NCBI GenBank assembly: GCA_010031285.1
Contig: RHAY01000054.1
Coordinates: 1-5,129, forward strand
Source of the DNA: Methylophilaceae bacterium
Lineage (GTDB): Bacteria; Pseudomonadota; Gammaproteobacteria; Burkholderiales; Methylophilaceae
Reading direction: 5' to 3'
Length of the DNA: 5,129 bases
Numbering within the stretch: position 1 is the first letter of the stretch; each line of letters starts with the position of its first letter. Made by a program: the position numbers and the translations under genes. The notes beneath the pieces were generated by a model. The model saw nothing but the letters and a program-made list of their open reading frames with translations, ran no database searches and was not told the origin of the DNA. Of the stretch, positions 1 to 5,129 are shown one piece after another.

Positions 1-37
1 ATAATAGTGTTTTCATTGTTTAACTTTGAAAGTTTTT

Positions 38-766
38 ATGTCAGCAGATAAAAAGATACCTAAATTTAACGGCCCAGAATTGTTTGATGAAACCCATAAT
101 GAAAGTGAATCCTGGTATGCATTTGAAATTATGTCAGAATTTGTTGGCGCTACCGAAAAACTTAAAAAAATAACCCCAGCTGTATCTGTGTTTGGAAGTG
201 CAAGGGTGAGTGAGAACCATCCTTACTACAAACTCACTGTTGATATAGCAGAGGCGTTATCCAATGCAGGTTTTAGCGTAATTTCTGGCGGCGGTCCTGG
301 CCTTATGGAAGCCGTTAATAAAGGAGCCTCTCTGGGCAAAGGCCCTAGCATTGGCCTTAATATCAATTTACCTCATGAACAAAAGCCGAATGAGTACCAA
401 GATATTTCAATTAATTTTAAATATTTCTTTATGCGTAAAGTGATGTTTATTAAGTACGCCTCAGCATACGTGGTTTTGCCCGGAGGATTTGGAACTTTAG
501 ATGAATTAATGGAAGTAATTACACTTATTCAAACAGGTAAATCAAGAAAAATCCCTATTATTTTAGTAGGCAAAGAGTTCTGGTCTGGTTTGCTAGGCTG
601 GTTAAAAGACAAGATTGTAAAAGAGGGTATGGCGCAAGAGAAAGATTTGGATTTGATTCAAATTCTTGAGGAGCCCAAAGAGATAGTGGATGCAATATTT
701 AATCATTATGAATCAATTGGTTTTACGCTAACGCCGGCGGAACGAAAAGCCCAGCTTTACTTATAA
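38..766 (+). CDS. LOG-family (TIGR00730) Rossmann-fold nucleotide phosphoribohydrolase-like protein
   Basis: A 242-residue protein of the LOG / 'lysine decarboxylase-like' family. Characterised members cut the N-glycosidic bond of nucleoside 5'-monophosphates (cytokinin ribotides in plants, purine or pyrimidine nucleotides in bacteria), releasing base and ribose 5-phosphate. They are cytosolic; lysine decarboxylase activity is an old misannotation. Visible motifs are FGSAR (52-56), the phosphate-binding SGGGPGLMEAVNKGA (83-97), FMRKVMF (131-137) with the family Arg/Lys pair, and the signature PGGFGTLDE (148-156) with the putative catalytic Glu156. About 50 residues precede the Rossmann core, more than in the shortest LOG proteins; they look helical (around WYAFEIMSEFVGATEKL) as in the longer bacterial subgroup. 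I chose ATG 38 over an in-frame TTG at 26 because GAAAG (28-32) sits 5 bases before the ATG and overlaps the TTG. The substrate cannot be told from sequence. It lies 50 bases before the DUF2782 gene and may be transcribed separately. Confidence 0.9.
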   Translation: MSADKKIPKFNGPELFDETHNESESWYAFEIMSEFVGATEKLKKITPAVSVFGSARVSENHPYYKLTVDIAEALSNAGFSVISGGGPGLMEAVNKGASLGKGPSIGLNINLPHEQKPNEYQDISINFKYFFMRKVMFIKYASAYVVLPGGFGTLDELMEVITLIQTGKSRKIPIILVGKEFWSGLLGWLKDKIVKEGMAQEKDLDLIQILEEPKEIVDAIFNHYESIGFTLTPAERKAQLYL

Positions 767-767
767 A

Positions 768-795
768 TTGTCAAATAAACCATACCAACTATAGG
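768..795 (+). promoter_or_regulatory. Candidate -35/-10 promoter for the DUF2782 gene (alternative)
   Basis: TTGTCA at 768-773 matches the sigma-70 -35 consensus at five of six bases, and TATAGG at 790-795 matches the -10 at four of six, with a 16-base spacer. A start near 802 would leave a leader of about 15 bases with no Shine-Dalgarno sequence. It competes with the extended -10 immediately downstream, and only one of the two may be real. Confidence 0.3.
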
Positions 796-800
796 TTTTT

Positions 801-809
801 TGCTAGAAT
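801..809 (+). promoter_or_regulatory. Extended -10 promoter element for the DUF2782 gene
   Basis: TGCTAGAAT contains the TGn extension followed by TAGAAT, a five-of-six match to the sigma-70 -10 box. No good -35 lies 16-18 bases upstream, which extended -10 promoters can tolerate. Seven bases separate the box from the ATG at 817, so the expected transcription start falls at or within a base or so of the start codon. This implies a leaderless or nearly leaderless message. Confidence 0.45.
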
Positions 810-816
810 CTTGTCT

Positions 817-1161
817 ATGAAAATACAAAACATAATCAAAGTTTTTTTACTTGCAATCGCTTTTGCGAGTTTAAATGTCATGGCTGAAAAAAAACTCGAG
901 CCATTAGAAGAAGTGAAGCCGCCGCCCAAGAATTTTGAAAGTGATGTTGTAGATGAGCCTCAAATTACTATCACAAAAAAAGGTGGAGATACTGTTGAGG
1001 AATACCGTATTAATGGTGAGCTTTATATGATGAAAGTTACTCCCGCTGCCGGCGGCCCTGCTTATTATTTATTGAAGGAAGATCAAGACGGTGGTTGGGC
1101 AAAATATGACGGCCCTAGTCAACCTCTGACAGTGCCTAAATGGGTAATATTTAGATTCTAA
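817..1161 (+). CDS. DUF2782 family exported protein
   Basis: A 114-residue protein of unknown function matching the DUF2782 family, small proteins of Beta- and Gammaproteobacteria often encoded beside thrB or polA. Residues 1-21 form a Sec signal peptide: Lys-rich start, hydrophobic core VFLLAIAFASL, and probable cleavage after NVMA, before EKK. The mature protein begins with a Pro- and Glu-rich linker (about 25-45) and then the conserved domain (about 47-114), recognisable by VEEYRINGELYMMKVTP, the AYYLL segment, and the closing LTVPKWVIFRF. No lipobox Cys is seen, so it is probably a soluble periplasmic protein. ATG 817 is preferred over the in-frame TTG 811, because the extended -10 leaves no transcribed room before TTG. 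No Shine-Dalgarno sequence precedes either start. A strong terminator hairpin follows the stop codon within about 10 bases. The family label comes from recalled conserved motifs; no role can be assigned. Confidence 0.85.
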   Translation: MKIQNIIKVFLLAIAFASLNVMAEKKLEPLEEVKPPPKNFESDVVDEPQITITKKGGDTVEEYRINGELYMMKVTPAAGGPAYYLLKEDQDGGWAKYDGPSQPLTVPKWVIFRF

Positions 1162-1171
1162 ATTTTTTTTG

Positions 1172-1196
1172 AAAGGGCTTTTAGGCCCTTTTTTTT
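1172..1196 (+). terminator. Intrinsic terminator after the DUF2782 gene, abutting thrB
   Basis: AAAGGGC (1172-1178), a six-base loop, and GCCCTTT (1185-1191) form a perfect 7-bp stem. The downstream run of eight T (1189-1196) makes it a canonical rho-independent terminator reading rightward. The T-run ends directly at the thrB ATG (1197). Any transcript from upstream must read through it to express thrB, so termination is either partial or the hairpin has another role, such as protecting a 3' end or shaping the thrB leader. Confidence 0.8.
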
Positions 1197-2117
1197 ATGT
1201 CCGTCTACACATCAGTTAATATTGAAGAATTAAAAATCTGGCTTCAAGATTATGCTTTAGATGATCTTACTGATTATCAAGGCATAAAATCTGGCATCAC
1301 GAATACCAACTATTTTTTGATGACAGCGCATGATCGTTTTGTATTAACCCTCTTTGAAAAAAATACAATAGAAGACCTCCCATATTTTGTAGACCTTATG
1401 ACTCATTTAGCAGAGCATTCGTTTTTATGTCCTAGGCCAATTTTTAAAAAAAATGGTACAGCTTTAAGCATTTTAAAAAATAAACCTGCTTTAATCGTGA
1501 CATGCTTAAAGGGTAAAGAGCTTACAAAGCCTGAAGTCAATCATTGCATGGCCGTGGGTAAAAGTTTGGCGGAGCTCCATGTGAAATCAGCTAATTTTGA
1601 AGCTCAACATCAAAACACAAGAGATCTTAACTGGATTAAAAAAACAGCTAACTCTTTATTTGATTCATTACCCCAAGATGAGAGTCAATTATTAAAAGAA
1701 GAAATTCTTTATCAAGAAAAACAAAATTATAAACTCCCTATATCTACGATTCATGGAGATTTATTTAGGGACAACGTACTCTTTTTAAATAATGAGGTAA
1801 CAGGCTTTATAGATTTCTATTATGCATGCACAGATTATCTTGTTTTAGATGTGGCAATTGCTGTCAATGATTGGTGTGTGAATGATGATGGTTCTTTTGA
1901 TAAAGCGAGATTGAGTGCTTTCTTAGATGCCTATAAAAAGATAAGATCATTTAATGATGATGAAGATAAAGCTTGGAATGATATGCTGAGATTGGCGGCT
2001 CTAAGATTTTGGGTTTCTAGGCTCAACGATTTTTACCATGAAGAAGAAGGCGAGCTTACCTATACAAAAGACCCAAATCATTTTAAGAAAATTTTAAAAC
2101 AACGCATTAGTTCATAA
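1197..2117 (+). CDS. thrB: Homoserine kinase, type II (aminoglycoside phosphotransferase-like fold)
   Basis: A 306-residue cytosolic homoserine kinase. It transfers the ATP gamma-phosphate to homoserine, giving O-phosphohomoserine for threonine synthase. It belongs to the kinase-like APH/choline-kinase fold family (TIGR00938 type), not the GHMP-type ThrB of E. coli. Visible elements are the N-terminal lobe with nucleotide loop GITNTNYF (33-40), strand RFVLTLFE (47-54), and catalytic HGDLFRDN (186-193) with Asp188 and Asn193. The metal-binding Asp206 follows in GFIDFYYA (203-210), then VAIAVNDWC (219-227) and the C-terminal RFWVSRLNDFY (270-280). Length and both ends fit the family; the opening MSVYT resembles homologues and supports ATG 1197. 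The start is odd: only the terminator T-run lies before it and there is no Shine-Dalgarno. No other pathway gene (hom, thrC) is in the window. Misannotation as a generic phosphotransferase is the main alternative, but the motifs argue for ThrB. Confidence 0.93.
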   Translation: MSVYTSVNIEELKIWLQDYALDDLTDYQGIKSGITNTNYFLMTAHDRFVLTLFEKNTIEDLPYFVDLMTHLAEHSFLCPRPIFKKNGTALSILKNKPALIVTCLKGKELTKPEVNHCMAVGKSLAELHVKSANFEAQHQNTRDLNWIKKTANSLFDSLPQDESQLLKEEILYQEKQNYKLPISTIHGDLFRDNVLFLNNEVTGFIDFYYACTDYLVLDVAIAVNDWCVNDDGSFDKARLSAFLDAYKKIRSFNDDEDKAWNDMLRLAALRFWVSRLNDFYHEEEGELTYTKDPNHFKKILKQRISS

Positions 2118-2122
2118 ATTTT

Positions 2123-2126
2123 AAGG
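2123..2126 (+). promoter_or_regulatory. Ribosome binding site of the BPSS1780-family gene
   Basis: AAGG lies 9 bases before ATG 2136, inside the 18-base gap after the thrB stop codon. It is the clearest Shine-Dalgarno in the window, consistent with translation of an internal cistron of a thrB-led transcript. Confidence 0.6.
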
Positions 2127-2135
2127 TCAATTAAT

Positions 2136-2906
2136 ATGAAAAAAATTACATTCCGAGATTCTATTCGTTGGAATAAAGAAAGTTTTACGCTCTTTAAAAA
2201 AACACCTAATCAATCGTTGATGCTGAGCTTAGCTTACCTCTTTATTTTTATGTTGTTGCCTTCAATGCCTATGGTTCAAGTTTTTTCAATTGCATCTATT
2301 TTGATTTGGCCAATATTTTTAGTATTCGCAGTGAACTTTTACAAAATTCATGACAAGAATAAGGCTGAAAAATTTTTAGCAGTATATGAAAAAATTAAAC
2401 CTAAGCTGGCCACGTTATTAACACTTGGCCTGATCTGTTTAACTTATGCTGGTTTAGTGACAATCGTCTTAAATTCTGAAATGCAAGAATTTATTAAACT
2501 ATCAGAAAATAATAATGAGCTGGTCAGTGTAATCAACAATTTTGTACCAATGATAGGAAAATTAATCTTACTTTTACTTCCATTGCTTATGGCGACTTGG
2601 TTTTCGCCGATGCTAATCGTTTATAACCATTACTCACTCTTTAAATCGATCAAATCAAGTATTGCAGGATGCTTAATGTATATTGCGCCATTAGGTCTTT
2701 CATGGCTTATTTTTTCAACAACAGCGATATTATTTATGTTGTCGTGTGGGGTATTGATCGGGTCTCTAGCTTCATTCTTTCCTTCAATAGGACCTTCATT
2801 GATGGGTGCGATTATTTTCTTTGCATTACTTGTAATTACATCGGTGATGTTTGCGTTTCAATATATCAGTTACCGAGATATTTTTAAATCCGCCAGAAGC
2901 TATTAG
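2136..2906 (+). CDS. BPSS1780-family integral membrane protein, function unknown
   Basis: A 256-residue polytopic inner-membrane protein. After a short basic, amphipathic N-terminus (1-24, with RDSIRWNKESFTLFKKTP), hydrophobic segments lie at about 27-47, 49-69, 91-112, 139-163, 179-210 and 218-243, giving about six helices. A charged cytoplasmic-type loop sits between helices two and three (70-90, KIHDKNKAEKF) and a polar loop between three and four. No catalytic, transporter or metal-binding motif is evident. The N-terminal 'W..(S/G)F.LF.K.P' pattern, the length, and the position between thrB and uvrD match the betaproteobacterial BPSS1780 family as I remember it; the family assignment therefore rests partly on context. 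It starts 18 bases after thrB with a good ribosome binding site, so it is probably co-transcribed with thrB, although a link to threonine metabolism is not implied. Its TAG stop overlaps the uvrD stop on the other strand. Confidence 0.75.
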   Translation: MKKITFRDSIRWNKESFTLFKKTPNQSLMLSLAYLFIFMLLPSMPMVQVFSIASILIWPIFLVFAVNFYKIHDKNKAEKFLAVYEKIKPKLATLLTLGLICLTYAGLVTIVLNSEMQEFIKLSENNNELVSVINNFVPMIGKLILLLLPLLMATWFSPMLIVYNHYSLFKSIKSSIAGCLMYIAPLGLSWLIFSTTAILFMLSCGVLIGSLASFFPSIGPSLMGAIIFFALLVITSVMFAFQYISYRDIFKSARSY

Positions 2907-5059
2907 CGTTTAAAGAGTTTTGCGTATTCCATCGCAAGCCATTTTGTGCCTGCTTTATTAAATTTAATTTGAATCCTTAAGTCATCGGAATTACCCTCAT
3001 AGCCCAGAACAGTTCCTTGGCCAAATTTTTCATGCATGACAGAATCACCAATACGCCAAGTATGCTGCTGCTGAGTAGGTTGCGAATAATTCTCCTCAAT
3101 TTGATCCACATTATTTTTAAAATTAATAGTATTAATGTTTTTAATAAGATTCTCAGGAATTTCTTCTAAGAATCTTGAAGGCATTCCATATCTTGTTTGG
3201 CCATGAAGCATTCTAGATAGCGCATAGCTTAAATATAATTTTGAACGAGCTCTTGTGACAGCAACATACATTAGCCTTCTTTCTTCTTCAAGACCTTTAG
3301 ATTCGAACAAACTTTGTTCGTGAGGACATAAACCTTCTTCGAGACCAGAAATAAATACTACGTCAAATTCTAAGCCTTTCGATGAGTGAATCGTCATGAG
3401 CTGGATTGCATCTGAACCTTCACTGGCTTGCATATCACCACTTTCTAAAGCAGAATAATTTAAAAAATCTCCCAGTGGGTTTAAAGAATCATTGTTATCA
3501 TTATTTAGAAAAGTTGCTGCAGCAGAAACTAATTCATTTAAGTTGGAGACTCTATCAAGACCATCTTTTTCATTGGTATAGTGATCTTTAAGTCCTGATT
3601 CATTGATAATAAGATCAATCATTTGAGGAAGCGCTAGCCCTTCAAAACCACTTTCAATATGTTTTATGAGATGGATGAAGTAAGGTATACCTTTTTTGAT
3701 TGAAGGCATGTGATCTGATGATCTCTGTGCGGCATCCCATAAACTGCAGTTATCGCGCTTAGAAATATCTTGAAGGCTTTCTAATGATCGACTACCGATA
3801 CCTCGCGTTGGAAAATTTACAATTCTTAAAAAAGCGCTATCATCATTTTTATTTGCAATGAGTCTTAGATAGGCTATAGCGTGTTTAATTTCGGCACGTT
3901 CAAAGAAACGCAACCCACCATAGACACGATAAGGTAAATTAGATGAAAAAATATTGTGTTCAAGAATGCGAGACTGAGCATTGCTTCTATAAAGTATAGC
4001 AATATGATTAAGTGGGACACCCTCTCTATGAAGCATTTTGATTTCATCTACAATAAATTTAGCTTCATCAATATCGGTATGGCCGGTATATATTCTAATA
4101 GGGTCACCTTCTCCAGCTGAAGTCCAGAGGTTCTTACCCAATCTATTTTTATTGTGATCAATAATGGCATTTGCTGTATTAAGGATATTACTTTTAGATC
4201 TGTAGTTTTGTTCGAGCTTAATAATTTGCTTAACATGAAAGTCTCTTTCCATATCTTTCATATTTCCAACTCTTGCACCTCTAAAACTATAGATAGATTG
4301 ATCATCGTCACCTACAGCAAATACAAAACTACTATTACCCGCAAGAAGTTTTAACCACTTATATTGAAGTTCGCTTGTGTCTTGAAATTCGTCAATCAGA
4401 ATATGTTTAAATCGATCTTGATAGTGTTGACGTATTGCCGCATTTTTTTCAAAAAGCTCAAAGCATCTTAAAAGTAATTCACCAAAATCAACTAAGCCTT
4501 CTTTTTGACATTGCTTTTCATATTCAAGATATATTTCATTTAATTTTTTTGAATGTGTGTCGTAAGTGTCCACATGAGCAGCTCTTAATCCCTCATCTTT
4601 GCATCCATTAATATAGTGCTGTACTTGCTTTGGTGCATAAGTCTCATCATCCACATTCATGGTTTTCATAGTTCTCTTGATGAGAGATAACTGATCCTGA
4701 CTATCTAGAATCTGAAACGTATCAGGTAAGTCAGCATCTCTTGCGTGCGTTTTAAGAAATCGATTGCATAAACCATGGAATGTACCCACCCACATACCTC
4801 TTGTATTAATAGGGAGTTGCATGGTTATTCTTTGTAACATTTCCTTTGCAGCTTTGTTGGTAAATGTTACGGCAATAAGTCCAAAAGGACTCACCACATT
4901 TGTTTGGATAAGCCATGAAATTCTAGAAGTTAATACTTTAGTTTTACCACTTCCTGCGCCCGCTAAAATTAGTGCAGATTCATTTTGAAGTGTGACAGCT
5001 TCAATTTGTTTTTCATTAAGATCTTTAAATTGATTTTGATTGGGAAGGGATGCATTCAT
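2903..5059 (-). CDS. uvrD: UvrD/Rep-type superfamily 1 DNA helicase II
   Basis: A 718-residue ATP-dependent 3'-5' DNA helicase that acts in nucleotide-excision and mismatch repair, unwinding the excised strand; it also interacts with RNA polymerase. The full SF1A motif set is present: Q-motif LNEKQIEAV (14-22), Walker A GAGSGKT (34-40), Ia TFTNKAA (65-71), Ib GTFHG (92-96), Walker B LIDEFQD (221-227), III VGDDDQSIYSFRGA (249-262), IV LEQNYRS (282-288), V MTIHSSKGLEFD (555-566), VI RRLMYVAVTRAR (594-605). The C-terminus (about 669-716, GDSVMHEKFGQGTVLGYEG onward) is the Tudor-like domain that contacts RNA polymerase; Rep and PcrA-like paralogues are less likely given this and a length close to E. 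coli UvrD (720). The start ATG (5059-5057) fits the family N-terminus but has no Shine-Dalgarno. No CTGT-N8-ACAG LexA box is visible in the 70 upstream bases, so SOS control is not evident. Confidence 0.96.
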   Translation of the reverse strand: MNASLPNQNQFKDLNEKQIEAVTLQNESALILAGAGSGKTKVLTSRISWLIQTNVVSPFGLIAVTFTNKAAKEMLQRITMQLPINTRGMWVGTFHGLCNRFLKTHARDADLPDTFQILDSQDQLSLIKRTMKTMNVDDETYAPKQVQHYINGCKDEGLRAAHVDTYDTHSKKLNEIYLEYEKQCQKEGLVDFGELLLRCFELFEKNAAIRQHYQDRFKHILIDEFQDTSELQYKWLKLLAGNSSFVFAVGDDDQSIYSFRGARVGNMKDMERDFHVKQIIKLEQNYRSKSNILNTANAIIDHNKNRLGKNLWTSAGEGDPIRIYTGHTDIDEAKFIVDEIKMLHREGVPLNHIAILYRSNAQSRILEHNIFSSNLPYRVYGGLRFFERAEIKHAIAYLRLIANKNDDSAFLRIVNFPTRGIGSRSLESLQDISKRDNCSLWDAAQRSSDHMPSIKKGIPYFIHLIKHIESGFEGLALPQMIDLIINESGLKDHYTNEKDGLDRVSNLNELVSAAATFLNNDNNDSLNPLGDFLNYSALESGDMQASEGSDAIQLMTIHSSKGLEFDVVFISGLEEGLCPHEQSLFESKGLEEERRLMYVAVTRARSKLYLSYALSRMLHGQTRYGMPSRFLEEIPENLIKNINTINFKNNVDQIEENYSQPTQQQHTWRIGDSVMHEKFGQGTVLGYEGNSDDLRIQIKFNKAGTKWLAMEYAKLFKR

Positions 5060-5104
5060 GAGGTGTAATGCTATCCTAAATTATTGAAAGATAAAAAAAA
5101 GATT
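5060..5104 (-). promoter_or_regulatory. Short uvrD upstream region, weak promoter candidates
   Basis: The 45 bases between the terminator and the uvrD ATG must hold any promoter specific to uvrD. On the minus strand TAGGAT (5078-5073) and TAGCAT (5074-5069) each match the -10 consensus at four of six bases. The region upstream is only T-rich, with no convincing -35. Either box would give a leader of about 0-7 bases. The bases just before the ATG read ACACCTC, which is not a ribosome binding site. Confidence 0.3.
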
Positions 5105-5129
5105 AAAAAAAAGACCTCTTAAGAGGTCT
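5105..5129 (-). terminator. Intrinsic terminator of a minus-strand gene lying beyond the window
   Basis: Positions 5112-5129 are a perfect 18-base palindrome (AGACCTCTT/AAGAGGTCT) that can fold as a stem of 7-9 bp. Read on the minus strand it is followed by eight T (5112-5105), the standard layout of a rho-independent terminator. It would end transcription entering from the right, isolating uvrD from its upstream neighbour. Whether it is bidirectional cannot be judged because the window ends at the palindrome. Confidence 0.75.

Noticed and set aside
26..37. TTG start for the LOG protein, adding four residues.
   Set aside because: The in-frame ATG at 38 has a GAAAG motif at suitable spacing; the TTG would overlap that motif and has no ribosome binding site of its own.
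339..358. Inverted repeat AAGGCC / GGCCTT with an 8-base loop inside the LOG gene.
   Set aside because: No T-run follows and it encodes part of the Rossmann core (KGPSIGLN), so it is explained by coding constraint.
777..800. AAACC...GGTTT followed by T residues, considered as a terminator for the LOG gene.
   Set aside because: The stem is only 5 bp with a 12-base loop and few GC pairs; too weak to call, and it overlaps promoter-like sequence.
2669..2887. 72-codon open frame inside the membrane-protein gene.
   Set aside because: It is an out-of-frame shadow of a strongly coding region with no independent start signals or family resemblance.
3304..3320. Near-perfect inverted repeat CGAACAAA-C-TTTGTTCG inside uvrD, resembling a stretched Gram-positive LexA site.
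   Set aside because: The half-site spacing is 7 bases rather than the 4 of the Bacillus-type box, it lies deep in the coding region, and it encodes ordinary residues (EQSLFES) of the helicase. Probably chance.
3406..4988. Several 60-75 codon open frames on both strands within uvrD.
   Set aside because: All overlap an intact, fully motif-bearing helicase gene; their translations show no recognisable domain and they have no ribosome binding sites.
1..5129. Search for a novel multi-gene system, mobile element, CRISPR, toxin-antitoxin pair or tRNA.
   Set aside because: Every gene is intact and belongs to a core family, gaps are under 75 bases, and no repeats or integration signs are present. 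Nothing supports such a system here.

Overview
This window is an ordinary, tightly packed stretch of core chromosome from an AT-rich (roughly one-third GC, judged by eye) Gram-negative bacterium. The best taxonomic guess is a small-genome betaproteobacterium, for example a Methylophilaceae/OM43-type methylotroph. The clues are the neighbourhood DUF2782 - type II homoserine kinase (thrB) - BPSS1780-family membrane protein - uvrD, which I recall as typical of Betaproteobacteria, plus low GC and very short gaps. The assignment is inference; the sequence holds no rRNA or other direct marker.

Layout: four genes lie on the + strand. They are a LOG-family (TIGR00730) nucleotide phosphoribohydrolase-like protein (38-766), a secreted DUF2782 protein (817-1161), homoserine kinase thrB (1197-2117), and a six-helix BPSS1780-family membrane protein (2136-2906). 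The minus strand carries one gene, uvrD helicase (5059-2903), which meets the membrane-protein gene tail to tail with a 4-base overlap of stop codons. A perfect palindrome with a T-run (read on the minus strand) closes the window at 5105-5129 and looks like the terminator of a further minus-strand gene outside the window. All genes are intact and no gap reaches 300 bases.

The gene products do not form an obvious pathway: nucleotide salvage or hydrolysis (LOG), envelope protein of unknown role (DUF2782), threonine biosynthesis (ThrB), unknown membrane protein, and DNA repair (UvrD). Only thrB and the membrane-protein gene look firmly co-transcribed (18-base gap, clear ribosome binding site).

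The most interesting signals are at the junctions. The DUF2782 gene has an extended -10 box placed so that transcription would begin at or next to its ATG (possible leaderless mRNA). A strong intrinsic-terminator hairpin has a T-run that ends exactly at the thrB start codon, leaving thrB without a Shine-Dalgarno sequence. uvrD likewise has no visible Shine-Dalgarno and little room for a leader. I found no mobile element, CRISPR array, tRNA, rRNA, defence cassette or undescribed multi-gene system.
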